Source of the DNA: Brevundimonas sp. AJA228-03 | GTDB lineage: Bacteria; Pseudomonadota; Alphaproteobacteria; Caulobacterales; Caulobacteraceae | Assembly: GCF_017795885.1 (NCBI RefSeq) | Contig: NZ_CP059297.1 | Coordinates: forward strand, 1,307,001-1,371,000 | Reading direction: 5' to 3' | Length of the DNA stretch: 64,000 bases | Shown here: positions 47,757 through 54,894 of the stretch, piece by piece | How positions within the stretch are numbered: the stretch's first letter is position 1 | How the letters are laid out: every line of letters begins with the position of its first letter | Notes under the pieces: model-generated | The model's database searches: none | Seen by the model: only the letters and a program-made list of their open reading frames with translations | What the model was told of the DNA's origin: nothing | Translations under genes and position numbers: made by a program

Positions 47757-48920
47757 TCAGCGGCCGCGGGTAAGGGCGCGGTATTCGACCAGACGTTCCT
47801 TGTCGCGCCGGACCTGGTCGCCGACCGTGTTGTCGACGTCGAGCGAGGCGTAGCGGACCCAGCCATCGACCCCCAGCTTGTCCTTCACCGCCGCCGTCGG
47901 TGTCCGCCAGCGGTAGTAGGACAGCCATGAGACGATCAGCGCCATGACGAGGGCCACGACCTGCAGCACGCGGAAGCCGGCCTCGTTGGCGGGCGGCGCG
48001 GGCCAGAAGGCAAAGACGGCGGCCCAGACCAGCAGGACGAGCGGGGTCGAGATCCGGCCGACCCAGCGCATCCAGTAGCGTTCGCGGCGCACGCGCCACA
48101 GCTCCATCTGGGCGTATTTCTCGAGATATTCCATGCGCGCGGCGATCCACAGCACCAGCCGGGTCAGGAACAGGGCCCGCTGACCCCAGCCCTTGCCGTC
48201 GGTGGCGAACTGGGTCTCGGCCTGGTCGGACAGGGCGCGGGCGTTGGTGAACAGGTTCTGCAGCTCGCGTGTGCGCTGGACGATCTCGCGCGAGAGCTCG
48301 TAGGAATCGTTCTCCAGCCGGAAGCGGTACTGAACGAACAGGATCGACGAGACGCCGAAGAAGAGACCGAGGGCGACCAGCATGCCCAGGATGGCGAGGC
48401 CCAGCCCCTGGGGCTGACCCCCCGTCCATTCGGCGAACAGGCCGGGGCCAAGGATCGCCATGGCGGCGAAGGCGACCAGGGCCAGTCCCTGGGTCAGCCG
48501 CTTGGTGAGGACGTGAATGCGCAGGGCGTTGAAGACGCGACGGCCATAGCCGTAGATCCGGCCGCGAATGTCCGCCTCGACCGGGAAACGATCCTCGATC
48601 TGGCGGCTGAACAGGACGTGGAAACGGTCCGGCTTGTTCTCGGTCTCCCAGAACGGAAAGATATCCAGCGCCTGGTTGAAGTACTGATCGATATTGGCGG
48701 AGATCACCCGGATCGCTTCCGGGTCCATGGTGAAATAGTCGCTCTCCTGGATCGGGCGCAGAATGCCTTCGTCCGAGACCGCCGGGGTCGGCCGGGGCGG
48801 CGGGGTCGCGGGCGGCGGCGTGCGCGGGATGGCGTCGGCAGGCGGCGCGACGGGAGCCTCCGGCGTGTGCGGGATCGGTTCCACCGATGGCTGCGGCGCG
48901 TGGGGATCGTCGTGTGACAT
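47757..48920 (-). CDS. Hypothetical multi-pass membrane protein
   Basis: 387 aa. A Pro-rich N-terminus (about 1-55) precedes a soluble region (GILRPIQESDYFTMDPEAI). Two helices (about 140-200: LALVAFAAMAILGPGLFAEW, LAILGMLVALGLFFGVSSIL) are followed by a long coiled-coil-like segment (about 205-280) and two more helices (PLVLLVWAAVFAFWPAPPAN, VVALVMALIVSWLSYYRW). No family recognised. ATG 48920 is the first start that avoids the intergenic segment. Confidence 0.7.
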   Translation of the reverse strand: MSHDDPHAPQPSVEPIPHTPEAPVAPPADAIPRTPPPATPPPRPTPAVSDEGILRPIQESDYFTMDPEAIRVISANIDQYFNQALDIFPFWETENKPDRFHVLFSRQIEDRFPVEADIRGRIYGYGRRVFNALRIHVLTKRLTQGLALVAFAAMAILGPGLFAEWTGGQPQGLGLAILGMLVALGLFFGVSSILFVQYRFRLENDSYELSREIVQRTRELQNLFTNARALSDQAETQFATDGKGWGQRALFLTRLVLWIAARMEYLEKYAQMELWRVRRERYWMRWVGRISTPLVLLVWAAVFAFWPAPPANEAGFRVLQVVALVMALIVSWLSYYRWRTPTAAVKDKLGVDGWVRYASLDVDNTVGDQVRRDKERLVEYRALTRGR

Positions 48921-49057
48921 GGGGAAGGCCGTAAACCCTTGCGAACTCTGACCCGGCACTATGACAGACGTCGCCGCCGGGCGGACGACGTTCTCTCGGC
49001 ACGCGAAGCCGGTATCGCCGTTAACCGTACCGGGCGGCAAGTGACGTTTTGGTCAGG

Positions 49058-49081
49058 TCCCCCTCCCCCGGAGGGGGAGGA
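49058..49081. repeat. Short palindrome of the G5-AGG family
   Basis: TCCCCCTCCCCC pairs with GGAGGGGGAGGA with almost no loop. It is the same sequence type as the arms near 47.7 and 51.0 kb, placed just after the DUF2214 gene stop. Confidence 0.55.
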
Positions 49082-49516
49082 TCAGTAGCGTGCCATGGCC
49101 GCGGCGAAGGCGACGAGCGGGAACAGGAGCAGCACCTCGATGCGGACCCACAGGGCGGCGCGGGACACCTCGGTCGCCGGCGGGCGGAAGCCGGGTTCGG
49201 CCCTGAGCGCGCGGCTCCATCTGACGAACTGGATCGTGGGGGCGATGGACAGCAGGCCGATGACGACGAAAGTCGCGATCTTGGCCCAGAAGAAGGGATT
49301 GTCCTGATAGGCGACCCAGCCCTTGGCCCCCCAGATCACGCGGGCGACGCCGATGACGACGATCAGGGCGGCCACCCCGCCATAGCCGGCGTCGATCCGC
49401 GACAGGCGGGCGATCGGGACCGGATCGGCCCGCAGATATGCCAGCTCCATCGCCAGCATGATCGCCAGTCCGAACACCAGCAGATGGTGGACGATGGCCA
49501 GGACCAGATCGAGCAT
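49082..49516 (-). CDS. DUF2214-family membrane protein
   Basis: 144 aa with four helices (LVLAIVHHLLVFGLAIMLAM, GYGGVAALIVVIGVARVIWG, FWAKIATFVVIGLLSIAPTI, IEVLLLFPLVAFAAAMARY). The early His-His in 'VHHLLVF' and the overall size fit the DUF2214 family, which has no established function. It is divergent from crcB with 48 bases between. Confidence 0.75.
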   Translation of the reverse strand: MLDLVLAIVHHLLVFGLAIMLAMELAYLRADPVPIARLSRIDAGYGGVAALIVVIGVARVIWGAKGWVAYQDNPFFWAKIATFVVIGLLSIAPTIQFVRWSRALRAEPGFRPPATEVSRAALWVRIEVLLLFPLVAFAAAMARY

Positions 49517-49564
49517 GCAAGCCTCCCTGTGCTTTCGGCGATTGCGCGTTATAAGCCCCGGATC

Positions 49565-49960
49565 ATGACACGATTTCTGCTGGTCGCCATCGGCGGGGCC
49601 GTCGGCTCCATGGCGCGCTATGGCGTGGGGCTTCTGGCCGGGCGGATGGTCCCTGCCAGCGGCTGGCCGTGGGGGACGCTGGCGGTGAATGTCGTCGGCG
49701 GTCTGGCGATGGGGCTGCTGGTCGGATGGATGGGTCTGAGGGCCGGAGCGGCGCAGGAGACGGTCCGGGTGTTCGCCGCCGTCGGCATTCTGGGCGGGTT
49801 CACGACCTTCAGCGCCTTTTCGCTGGAGACGGTGCTGATGATCGAGCGGCGGGACTATGGACTGGCGGCGGCCTATGTCGGCCTGTCGGTGGTGCTGGCG
49901 ATCGCGGCGGTGTTCGCCGGGCTGATGGTGGCGCGTCGGGCCTTCGGGGTGGCGGCGTGA
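49565..49960 (+). CDS. crcB: Fluoride channel CrcB/FluC
   Basis: 131 aa with four helices; the dual-topology dimer exports fluoride. Signatures: AIGGAVGSMARYGVGLLAGR, NVVGGLAMGLLVGWM with the conserved Asn, and GGFTTFSAFSLETV with the TTFS Phe-box. Its stop overlaps the next start (GTGA). No fluoride riboswitch was recognised in the short upstream gap. Confidence 0.95.
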   Translation: MTRFLLVAIGGAVGSMARYGVGLLAGRMVPASGWPWGTLAVNVVGGLAMGLLVGWMGLRAGAAQETVRVFAAVGILGGFTTFSAFSLETVLMIERRDYGLAAAYVGLSVVLAIAAVFAGLMVARRAFGVAA

Positions 49961-51009
49961 GCTACGACCCCAAGGAGACCGCGCCCGAGGTGCCGCAGCC
50001 CAAGGGGCCGGTCGGGGCGCGCGAGCCGCAGATCCTGTATGTCGCCGAGGCCGAGGACGGCATCCGTCTGGACCGCTGGTTCCGCAGGCGCTGGCCGCAT
50101 CTGTCGAATATCCAGGTGCAGAAGATGGCGCGCGGCGGCCAGATCCGGGTCGACGGCGCCCGCATCAAGCCCGAGGGGCGGCTGACCGCCGGGGCGGCCG
50201 TGCGGGTGCCGCCGATCCCCGAGCCGATCGTCCGCGCGCCCGGCGAGCACATGGCCCTGACGCCCGCCGACATCGCCTTTGCCAAGTCCATGGTCCTCTA
50301 TGAGGACGATCTGGTCATCGCCCTGAACAAGCCGTGGGGCCTGGCCGTGCAGGGGGGGACCAAGACGACCCGCCACGTCGACCGGCTGCTGTCGGCCTGG
50401 GGCGAGGGGATGGAGCGGCCCCGGCTGGTGCACCGGCTGGACCGGGACACCTCGGGCGTCCTGCTGCTGGGCAAGGGACCGGAGGCGGCCAAGCGGCTGG
50501 CGGGGGCCTTCGCGCGGCGTCAGGCCAAGAAGACCTACTGGGCCATCGTCATGGGCCTGCCGAAGCCCGCCGACGGCCAGATCAGCGTGCATCTGAAGAA
50601 GTCGGGCATCAACGACTATGAGATCATGCGGCCGGCCGATCCCAAGGAGAACGGGGCCGAGCCGGCCGAGACCGCCTATGCCGTCATCAGCCACGCGGCG
50701 CAGCGGGCCTCGTGGATGGCGCTGCGGCCCTTCACCGGGCGGACGCATCAGTTGAGAGCCCACATGAAGGCGATCGGCCATCCCATTCTGGGTGATCCGA
50801 AATATGGGGACGAGGCCTCGGGTCAGCTGAGCGGGCCGCTGAAGCTGCAGCTGCATGCGCGACGGATCGAGCTGGATCATCCGTCGGGCGGCACCCTGGT
50901 GGTCGAGGCCCCGATCAGCGCCGAGCTGCGGGCCGGTTTCCAGCATTTCGGCTTCGACGAGGGCGAGGCGGACCACGATCCGTTCGCGGGGGTGAGGCGG
51001 CAGCGATGA
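49957..51009 (+). CDS. RluC/RluD-like pseudouridine synthase with S4 domain
   Basis: 350 aa. N-terminal S4 RNA-binding domain (about 30-80: IRLDRWFRRRWPHLSNIQVQ, GQIRVDGARIKPEGRL) and catalytic domain with HRLDRDTSGVLLLG, KKTYWAIVMGLPKPADG, PFTGRTHQLRAHMKAIGHPI. RluC modifies 23S rRNA positions 955, 2504 and 2580 in E. coli; S4 plus length fit RluC best. GTG start overlaps the crcB stop, suggesting co-translation. Confidence 0.92.
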   Translation: MSYDPKETAPEVPQPKGPVGAREPQILYVAEAEDGIRLDRWFRRRWPHLSNIQVQKMARGGQIRVDGARIKPEGRLTAGAAVRVPPIPEPIVRAPGEHMALTPADIAFAKSMVLYEDDLVIALNKPWGLAVQGGTKTTRHVDRLLSAWGEGMERPRLVHRLDRDTSGVLLLGKGPEAAKRLAGAFARRQAKKTYWAIVMGLPKPADGQISVHLKKSGINDYEIMRPADPKENGAEPAETAYAVISHAAQRASWMALRPFTGRTHQLRAHMKAIGHPILGDPKYGDEASGQLSGPLKLQLHARRIELDHPSGGTLVVEAPISAELRAGFQHFGFDEGEADHDPFAGVRRQR

Positions 51010-51017
51010 GCGTGATC

Positions 51018-51148
51018 CTCACCCGTAGGGGGAGGGGGACCGCGGAGCGGTGGAGGGGGACAGCCTCGGACACCGGCTTCGGATCAGGCCCCCTCCGTCG
51101 CGGCGCGAAGGCGCGCCGCGCCACCTCCCCCGACGGGGGAGGATTTCG
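51018..51148. repeat. Palindromic repeat between rluC-like and HAD genes
   Basis: ATCCTCACCCGTAGGGGGAG at the left, CCTCCCCCGACGGGGGAGGA at the right, with inner complementary runs (GGAGGGGGAC, GGCCCCCTCC) and GCGGCGCGAAGGCGCGCCGC. It shares its left end with the repeat at 47.7 kb and supplies the ribosome site region for the HAD gene. Confidence 0.7.
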
Positions 51149-51823
51149 ATGAAGCGACCCCTCGCCGTGTTCGACATCGACGGGACGCTGGTCGACAGCC
51201 GGGCGTCGATCCTGCAGGCGGCGACGGAGGCGGCGCGGCACCTGGGCCTGCCCGATCCTCACTATGACCGCGTGCGCCAGATCGTGGGACTGAGCCTGCC
51301 GCATGCGCTGGCGGTGCTGGAGCCGGACCTGGGCCCTGCCGAGCTGGAGCGGTTCACCGAGGCCTTCCGGGCCAGTTTCGGGCGGATGTTCGACGCCGGC
51401 CATGAGGAGCCGCTGTATCCGGGGGCGATGGAGACCCTGCGTTGCCTGCATCGCGACGTCTGGCGCCTGTCGCTGGCGACGGGCCAGAACCGGCGGGGCG
51501 TGGCACGGAACCTCATGCGGGAAGGCTGGGGCGAGCTGTTCGTGTCGTCGCACTGTGCCGAGGACGGGCCGGGCAAGCCGGACCCGGCGATGCTGCGGGC
51601 GGCGATGGCGGCGGCGGGGGCGGATGCGGCCTCGACGATCATGATCGGCGACACGGCCCACGATATCGCCATGGCGCTGAATGCCGGGGTCCGGCCGCAG
51701 GGCGTGGGCTGGGGCTTTCACACGCCGGAGGAACAGATCGCGGCGGGTGCGCCGCACGTCGCCACCGACTTCGCCGACCTGGAGGTCGCGCTGGACCGTT
51801 TCGCCTCGAGAGCCTTCGCATGA
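51149..51823 (+). CDS. HAD-superfamily hydrolase (subfamily IA)
   Basis: 224 aa phosphatase-like protein. Motif I VFDIDGTLVDS (Asp nucleophile), motif II LATGQNRRG, motif III Lys in GKPDPAML, motif IV IMIGDTAHDIAMA. The helical cap lies at about 18-90. The family includes phosphoglycolate phosphatase and pyrophosphatases; substrate not predictable. It overlaps the ATP12 gene by four bases, an arrangement that suggests one transcript with it. Confidence 0.92.
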   Translation: MKRPLAVFDIDGTLVDSRASILQAATEAARHLGLPDPHYDRVRQIVGLSLPHALAVLEPDLGPAELERFTEAFRASFGRMFDAGHEEPLYPGAMETLRCLHRDVWRLSLATGQNRRGVARNLMREGWGELFVSSHCAEDGPGKPDPAMLRAAMAAAGADAASTIMIGDTAHDIAMALNAGVRPQGVGWGFHTPEEQIAAGAPHVATDFADLEVALDRFASRAFA

Positions 51824-52578
51824 GCCACATCCCGCCGCTGGACCCCCGCGTCGCCGCCAGGAAGGGGTTTCGCGAATCCGAGGAACGGCTGAAGCGGTTC
51901 TGGACGAATGCCTCGGTCGAGCCGGACGAGGGCGGCCATGTCGTGCTGCTGGACGGCCGCGCGCCAAAGACGCCCGCGCACGCCCGCTTCGTTCTGCCGA
52001 CCGAGGCGGCGGCGTGGCTGGTCGCCGACGAATGGGCCGCCCAGGGCGAGTTCATCGAACCGGGCACCATGCCCGCGACCCGACTGGCGGCCACCGCCAT
52101 CGACCGGGTCAGCCAGACGCGCGAGCCGGTGGCCGACGAGATCGCGTCCTATGTGGGGTCGGACCTGCTCTGCTACCTGGCCGAACACCCGACTTCTCTG
52201 GTCGTCGAGCAGACGCAACGGTGGGCCCCGTGGCGCGACTGGGCGGCGGCAGACCTGGGCGTCCATGTCGAGGCGACGCAGGGGATCATCCATCGGCCGC
52301 AGCCGCCGGAAAGCCTCGACCGCGTGCATGCGCTGGCGCTGGCGCTGGACGACTTCGCCCTGACCGGGCTGGCCACGGCCGTGCCGCTGTTCGGCAGTGC
52401 GATCCTGGGGCTGGCGGTGCAGCGCGGCGCGCTGGACGGCGCGGCAGCGTTCGAGCTGAGCCGCCTGGACGAGGCGTTTCAGGAACGCCAGTGGGGCGTC
52501 GACGCTGACAATGCCGAACGCACCGAGACCCGCCGTGCGGAGGCGGCGTTGCTGGACCGGTGGTTCCGGGCGCTCTAA
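51820..52578 (+). CDS. ATP12-family F1-ATPase assembly chaperone
   Basis: 252 aa. Recognised by KRFWTNASVEPDEGGHVVLL, LDGRAPKTPAHARFVLPTEA, IEPGTMPATRLAATAIDRVS and SYVGSDLLCYLAEHP. Mitochondrial Atp12 chaperones the F1 alpha subunit, and alphaproteobacteria carry homologues. The C-terminal helical part is normal length. It overlaps the HAD gene stop by four bases. Confidence 0.92.
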   Translation: MSHIPPLDPRVAARKGFRESEERLKRFWTNASVEPDEGGHVVLLDGRAPKTPAHARFVLPTEAAAWLVADEWAAQGEFIEPGTMPATRLAATAIDRVSQTREPVADEIASYVGSDLLCYLAEHPTSLVVEQTQRWAPWRDWAAADLGVHVEATQGIIHRPQPPESLDRVHALALALDDFALTGLATAVPLFGSAILGLAVQRGALDGAAAFELSRLDEAFQERQWGVDADNAERTETRRAEAALLDRWFRAL

Positions 52579-52581
52579 CCC

Positions 52582-54699
52582 CTAGCCGTTCGGCTTCTTC
52601 TTGTTCCTGAACGGTTTCTTGTCGCCAGCGGGCTTTGCGGCGGGCTTGCCGCGTGCGTCCCGGGTGGCCCAGGGGCGGTCGCCGCCCTTGGGTTTGCCCT
52701 TCCACGGTTTTTCGCCGGGTGCCGAGGGTGCGGCGTCGCGGTTGACCCAGGGCTTCTTGCCTTCGGGCGTCGGGGCGTCGGCCGTGCGTTTCACCCAGGG
52801 TTTCTTCGCCGGGGCGTCGCCGGTCTCGACCTTTCCGGCCCAGGGCGTGCGTTCGACGGCCTCGGGCTTGTCGCGCTTGACCCACGGCTTCTTCTCGAAG
52901 GGCGGCTTGTCAGCACGCGGGGCGCTGTCTCGGGGCGCGCGATCATCCCCGGTCTTGCTGGCCCAGGGCTTGCGCTCGGGACGTTCGGGGCGGTCGCCGC
53001 CGACCGGCGTCTTGTCCCAGCGGCTGGCGGGGCGTTCCTTCGGTCCCGGCGCGACGGCGTCCTGAACGGTCACGCCGTCCTCGGTCGAGGCGGCGACGGC
53101 GGCCCTGAACCGGGCCTCGGCCTCCCTGGTGATCTCGAACTTGGTCTCGCGGTCGAAGATCTTGATCGAGCCGATGTCGCGCTTGGTGACATGGCCAATG
53201 CGGCAGAGGGTCGGCAGCAGCCATTTCGGATCGGCGTTCTTGTCGCGGCCGATGTTGATGCGGAACCAGGTCATCTCGCCGCTCCGGGCGAAGTCCTGGA
53301 ACGGCGCATCGGTCTGGCCGCGCTCGTTCTTGCCGGTCTCCTGCTGACGCTTCATGCGGTCGTCGTCATAGACGTCCTCGGGCGCGGGCAGCTTCTGGCG
53401 GTACAGGCGGATCAGGGAGGCGGCGACCTGTTCGGGCGTGGTGCGCTCCAGCAGCAGGCGGCCCAGTTCCAGCGCCTCGGCATCCTCGACCGGGGCGGTC
53501 AGGGCGGGGTCGGCGAGCAGGCGTTCGCGGTCCTTCTCCAGGATCATCTCGGCCGACGGCGGACCCGACCATTCGGCGACGATGGCCGCCGACTGCAGCA
53601 TCAGCTCGACCTTGCGGCGGCGGGTGTAGCTGACCAGCAGGACGGAGACGCCCTTCTTGCCGGCGCGACCCGTCCGGCCCGAGCGGTGCAGCAGGCCCGC
53701 CTTGTTGACCGGGATTTCGGCATGGATGACCAGACCCAGGTCGGGCAGGTCCAGACCGCGCGCGGCGACGTCGGTGGCGACGCAGACGCGGGCGTGGCCG
53801 TCGCGCAGGGCCTGAAGCGCCTCGGACCGCGCGCTCTGGGTCAGTTCGCCGGACAGGCCGACGACGGAGAAGCCGCGTTCGCGAAGGCTGGCCGTCAGGT
53901 GCTTCACCCGCTCGCGGGTGTTGGCGAACACCAGGGCACCGGGGGCCTCGAAATAGCGCAGCACATTGACGACCGCGAGTTCGATCTCGTTGGGCGCGCA
54001 GCGGATGGCCTTGTACTCGATGTCGGCGTGGGACTTGGTGCCCGACACGGTGTCGATGCGGACGGCGTCGCGCTGATAGGTCCGGGCCAGCTGGACGATG
54101 TCGCGGGCCAGGGTGGCGCTGAACATCAGGGTGCGGCGGGTGGCGGGTGCCGCCTCGAGGATGAAGGTCAGGTCTTCCTGGAAGCCCATGTCGAGCATCT
54201 CGTCGGCCTCGTCCAGCACGACGGCGCGGGCTTCGGACAGGTCGAGCGCGCCGCGTTCCAGATGGTCGCGCAGGCGGCCGGGCGTGCCGACGACGATGTG
54301 GGCCCCCCGCTCCAGCGCGCGACGCTCGACCTTGGGGTCCATGCCGCCGACGCAGGCGACGATCCGGGCCCCGGTCTGGGCATAGAGCCAGGTCAGTTCG
54401 CTGGCGACCTGCTGCGCCAGTTCGCGGGTGGGGGCGATGACCAGGGCCAGGGGGGTGCCGAAGTCGGTGAACCGCTCGGCCTCGCCCAGCAGGGTGGGGG
54501 CCAGCGCCAGGCCGAAGGCGACGGTCTTGCCCGATCCCGTCTGGGCGGAGACGAGCAGGTCGCGGCCAGCCCCGGCCTCGACGCCGCCGTCGTCCGACAG
54601 GGCGGCTTCCAGCACGGCGGCCTGGACCGGCGTCGGCTCGGCATAGCCGCGTTCGGAGAGAGCGCGGTCGAGCGCGGGATGACTGGCGGGGAAGGGCAT
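52582..54699 (-). CDS. DEAD-box RNA helicase with repeat-rich tail
   Basis: 705 aa ATP-dependent RNA helicase. Q-motif region GYAEPTPVQAAVLEAA, motif I SAQTGSGKT, Ia PTRELAQQ, Ib TPGR, II DEADEMLDMGF, III SAT, VI HRSGRTGRAGKKG. A DbpA/CsdA-like RNA-binding domain follows (about 470-540: FRINIGRDKNADPKWLLPTL, RDIGSIKIFDRETKFEI). The last 150 residues repeat a KKPWVKR-type unit (KPWASK, KKPWVKRD, TPWAGK, KKPWVKRT, KKPWVNRD, KPWKGK). ATG 54699 starts MPFPASHP; earlier starts lack conservation. Confidence 0.95.
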   Translation of the reverse strand: MPFPASHPALDRALSERGYAEPTPVQAAVLEAALSDDGGVEAGAGRDLLVSAQTGSGKTVAFGLALAPTLLGEAERFTDFGTPLALVIAPTRELAQQVASELTWLYAQTGARIVACVGGMDPKVERRALERGAHIVVGTPGRLRDHLERGALDLSEARAVVLDEADEMLDMGFQEDLTFILEAAPATRRTLMFSATLARDIVQLARTYQRDAVRIDTVSGTKSHADIEYKAIRCAPNEIELAVVNVLRYFEAPGALVFANTRERVKHLTASLRERGFSVVGLSGELTQSARSEALQALRDGHARVCVATDVAARGLDLPDLGLVIHAEIPVNKAGLLHRSGRTGRAGKKGVSVLLVSYTRRRKVELMLQSAAIVAEWSGPPSAEMILEKDRERLLADPALTAPVEDAEALELGRLLLERTTPEQVAASLIRLYRQKLPAPEDVYDDDRMKRQQETGKNERGQTDAPFQDFARSGEMTWFRINIGRDKNADPKWLLPTLCRIGHVTKRDIGSIKIFDRETKFEITREAEARFRAAVAASTEDGVTVQDAVAPGPKERPASRWDKTPVGGDRPERPERKPWASKTGDDRAPRDSAPRADKPPFEKKPWVKRDKPEAVERTPWAGKVETGDAPAKKPWVKRTADAPTPEGKKPWVNRDAAPSAPGEKPWKGKPKGGDRPWATRDARGKPAAKPAGDKKPFRNKKKPNG

Positions 54700-54894
54700 G
54701 GGATTTCCGTAGGGCGCTTCGCCCGGATTGGCGAGGCTGCAGGTCGTTTTGGGAGGGCGGGGCCTATGCTCCCCGATCAAGGCCGAATGGTGGTGGTGGC
54801 CGAATGATGTCGAAATCTGATCCCGGCTACGCGACGGGATGACAGCGCAGCCCGGGACGGGCAGTGTGCCGCCGTTATTCGGGGGGGAATCTCA

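Noticed and set aside
49517..49564. Fluoride riboswitch upstream of crcB
   Set aside because: The gap is only 48 bases and lacks the conserved pseudoknot elements.
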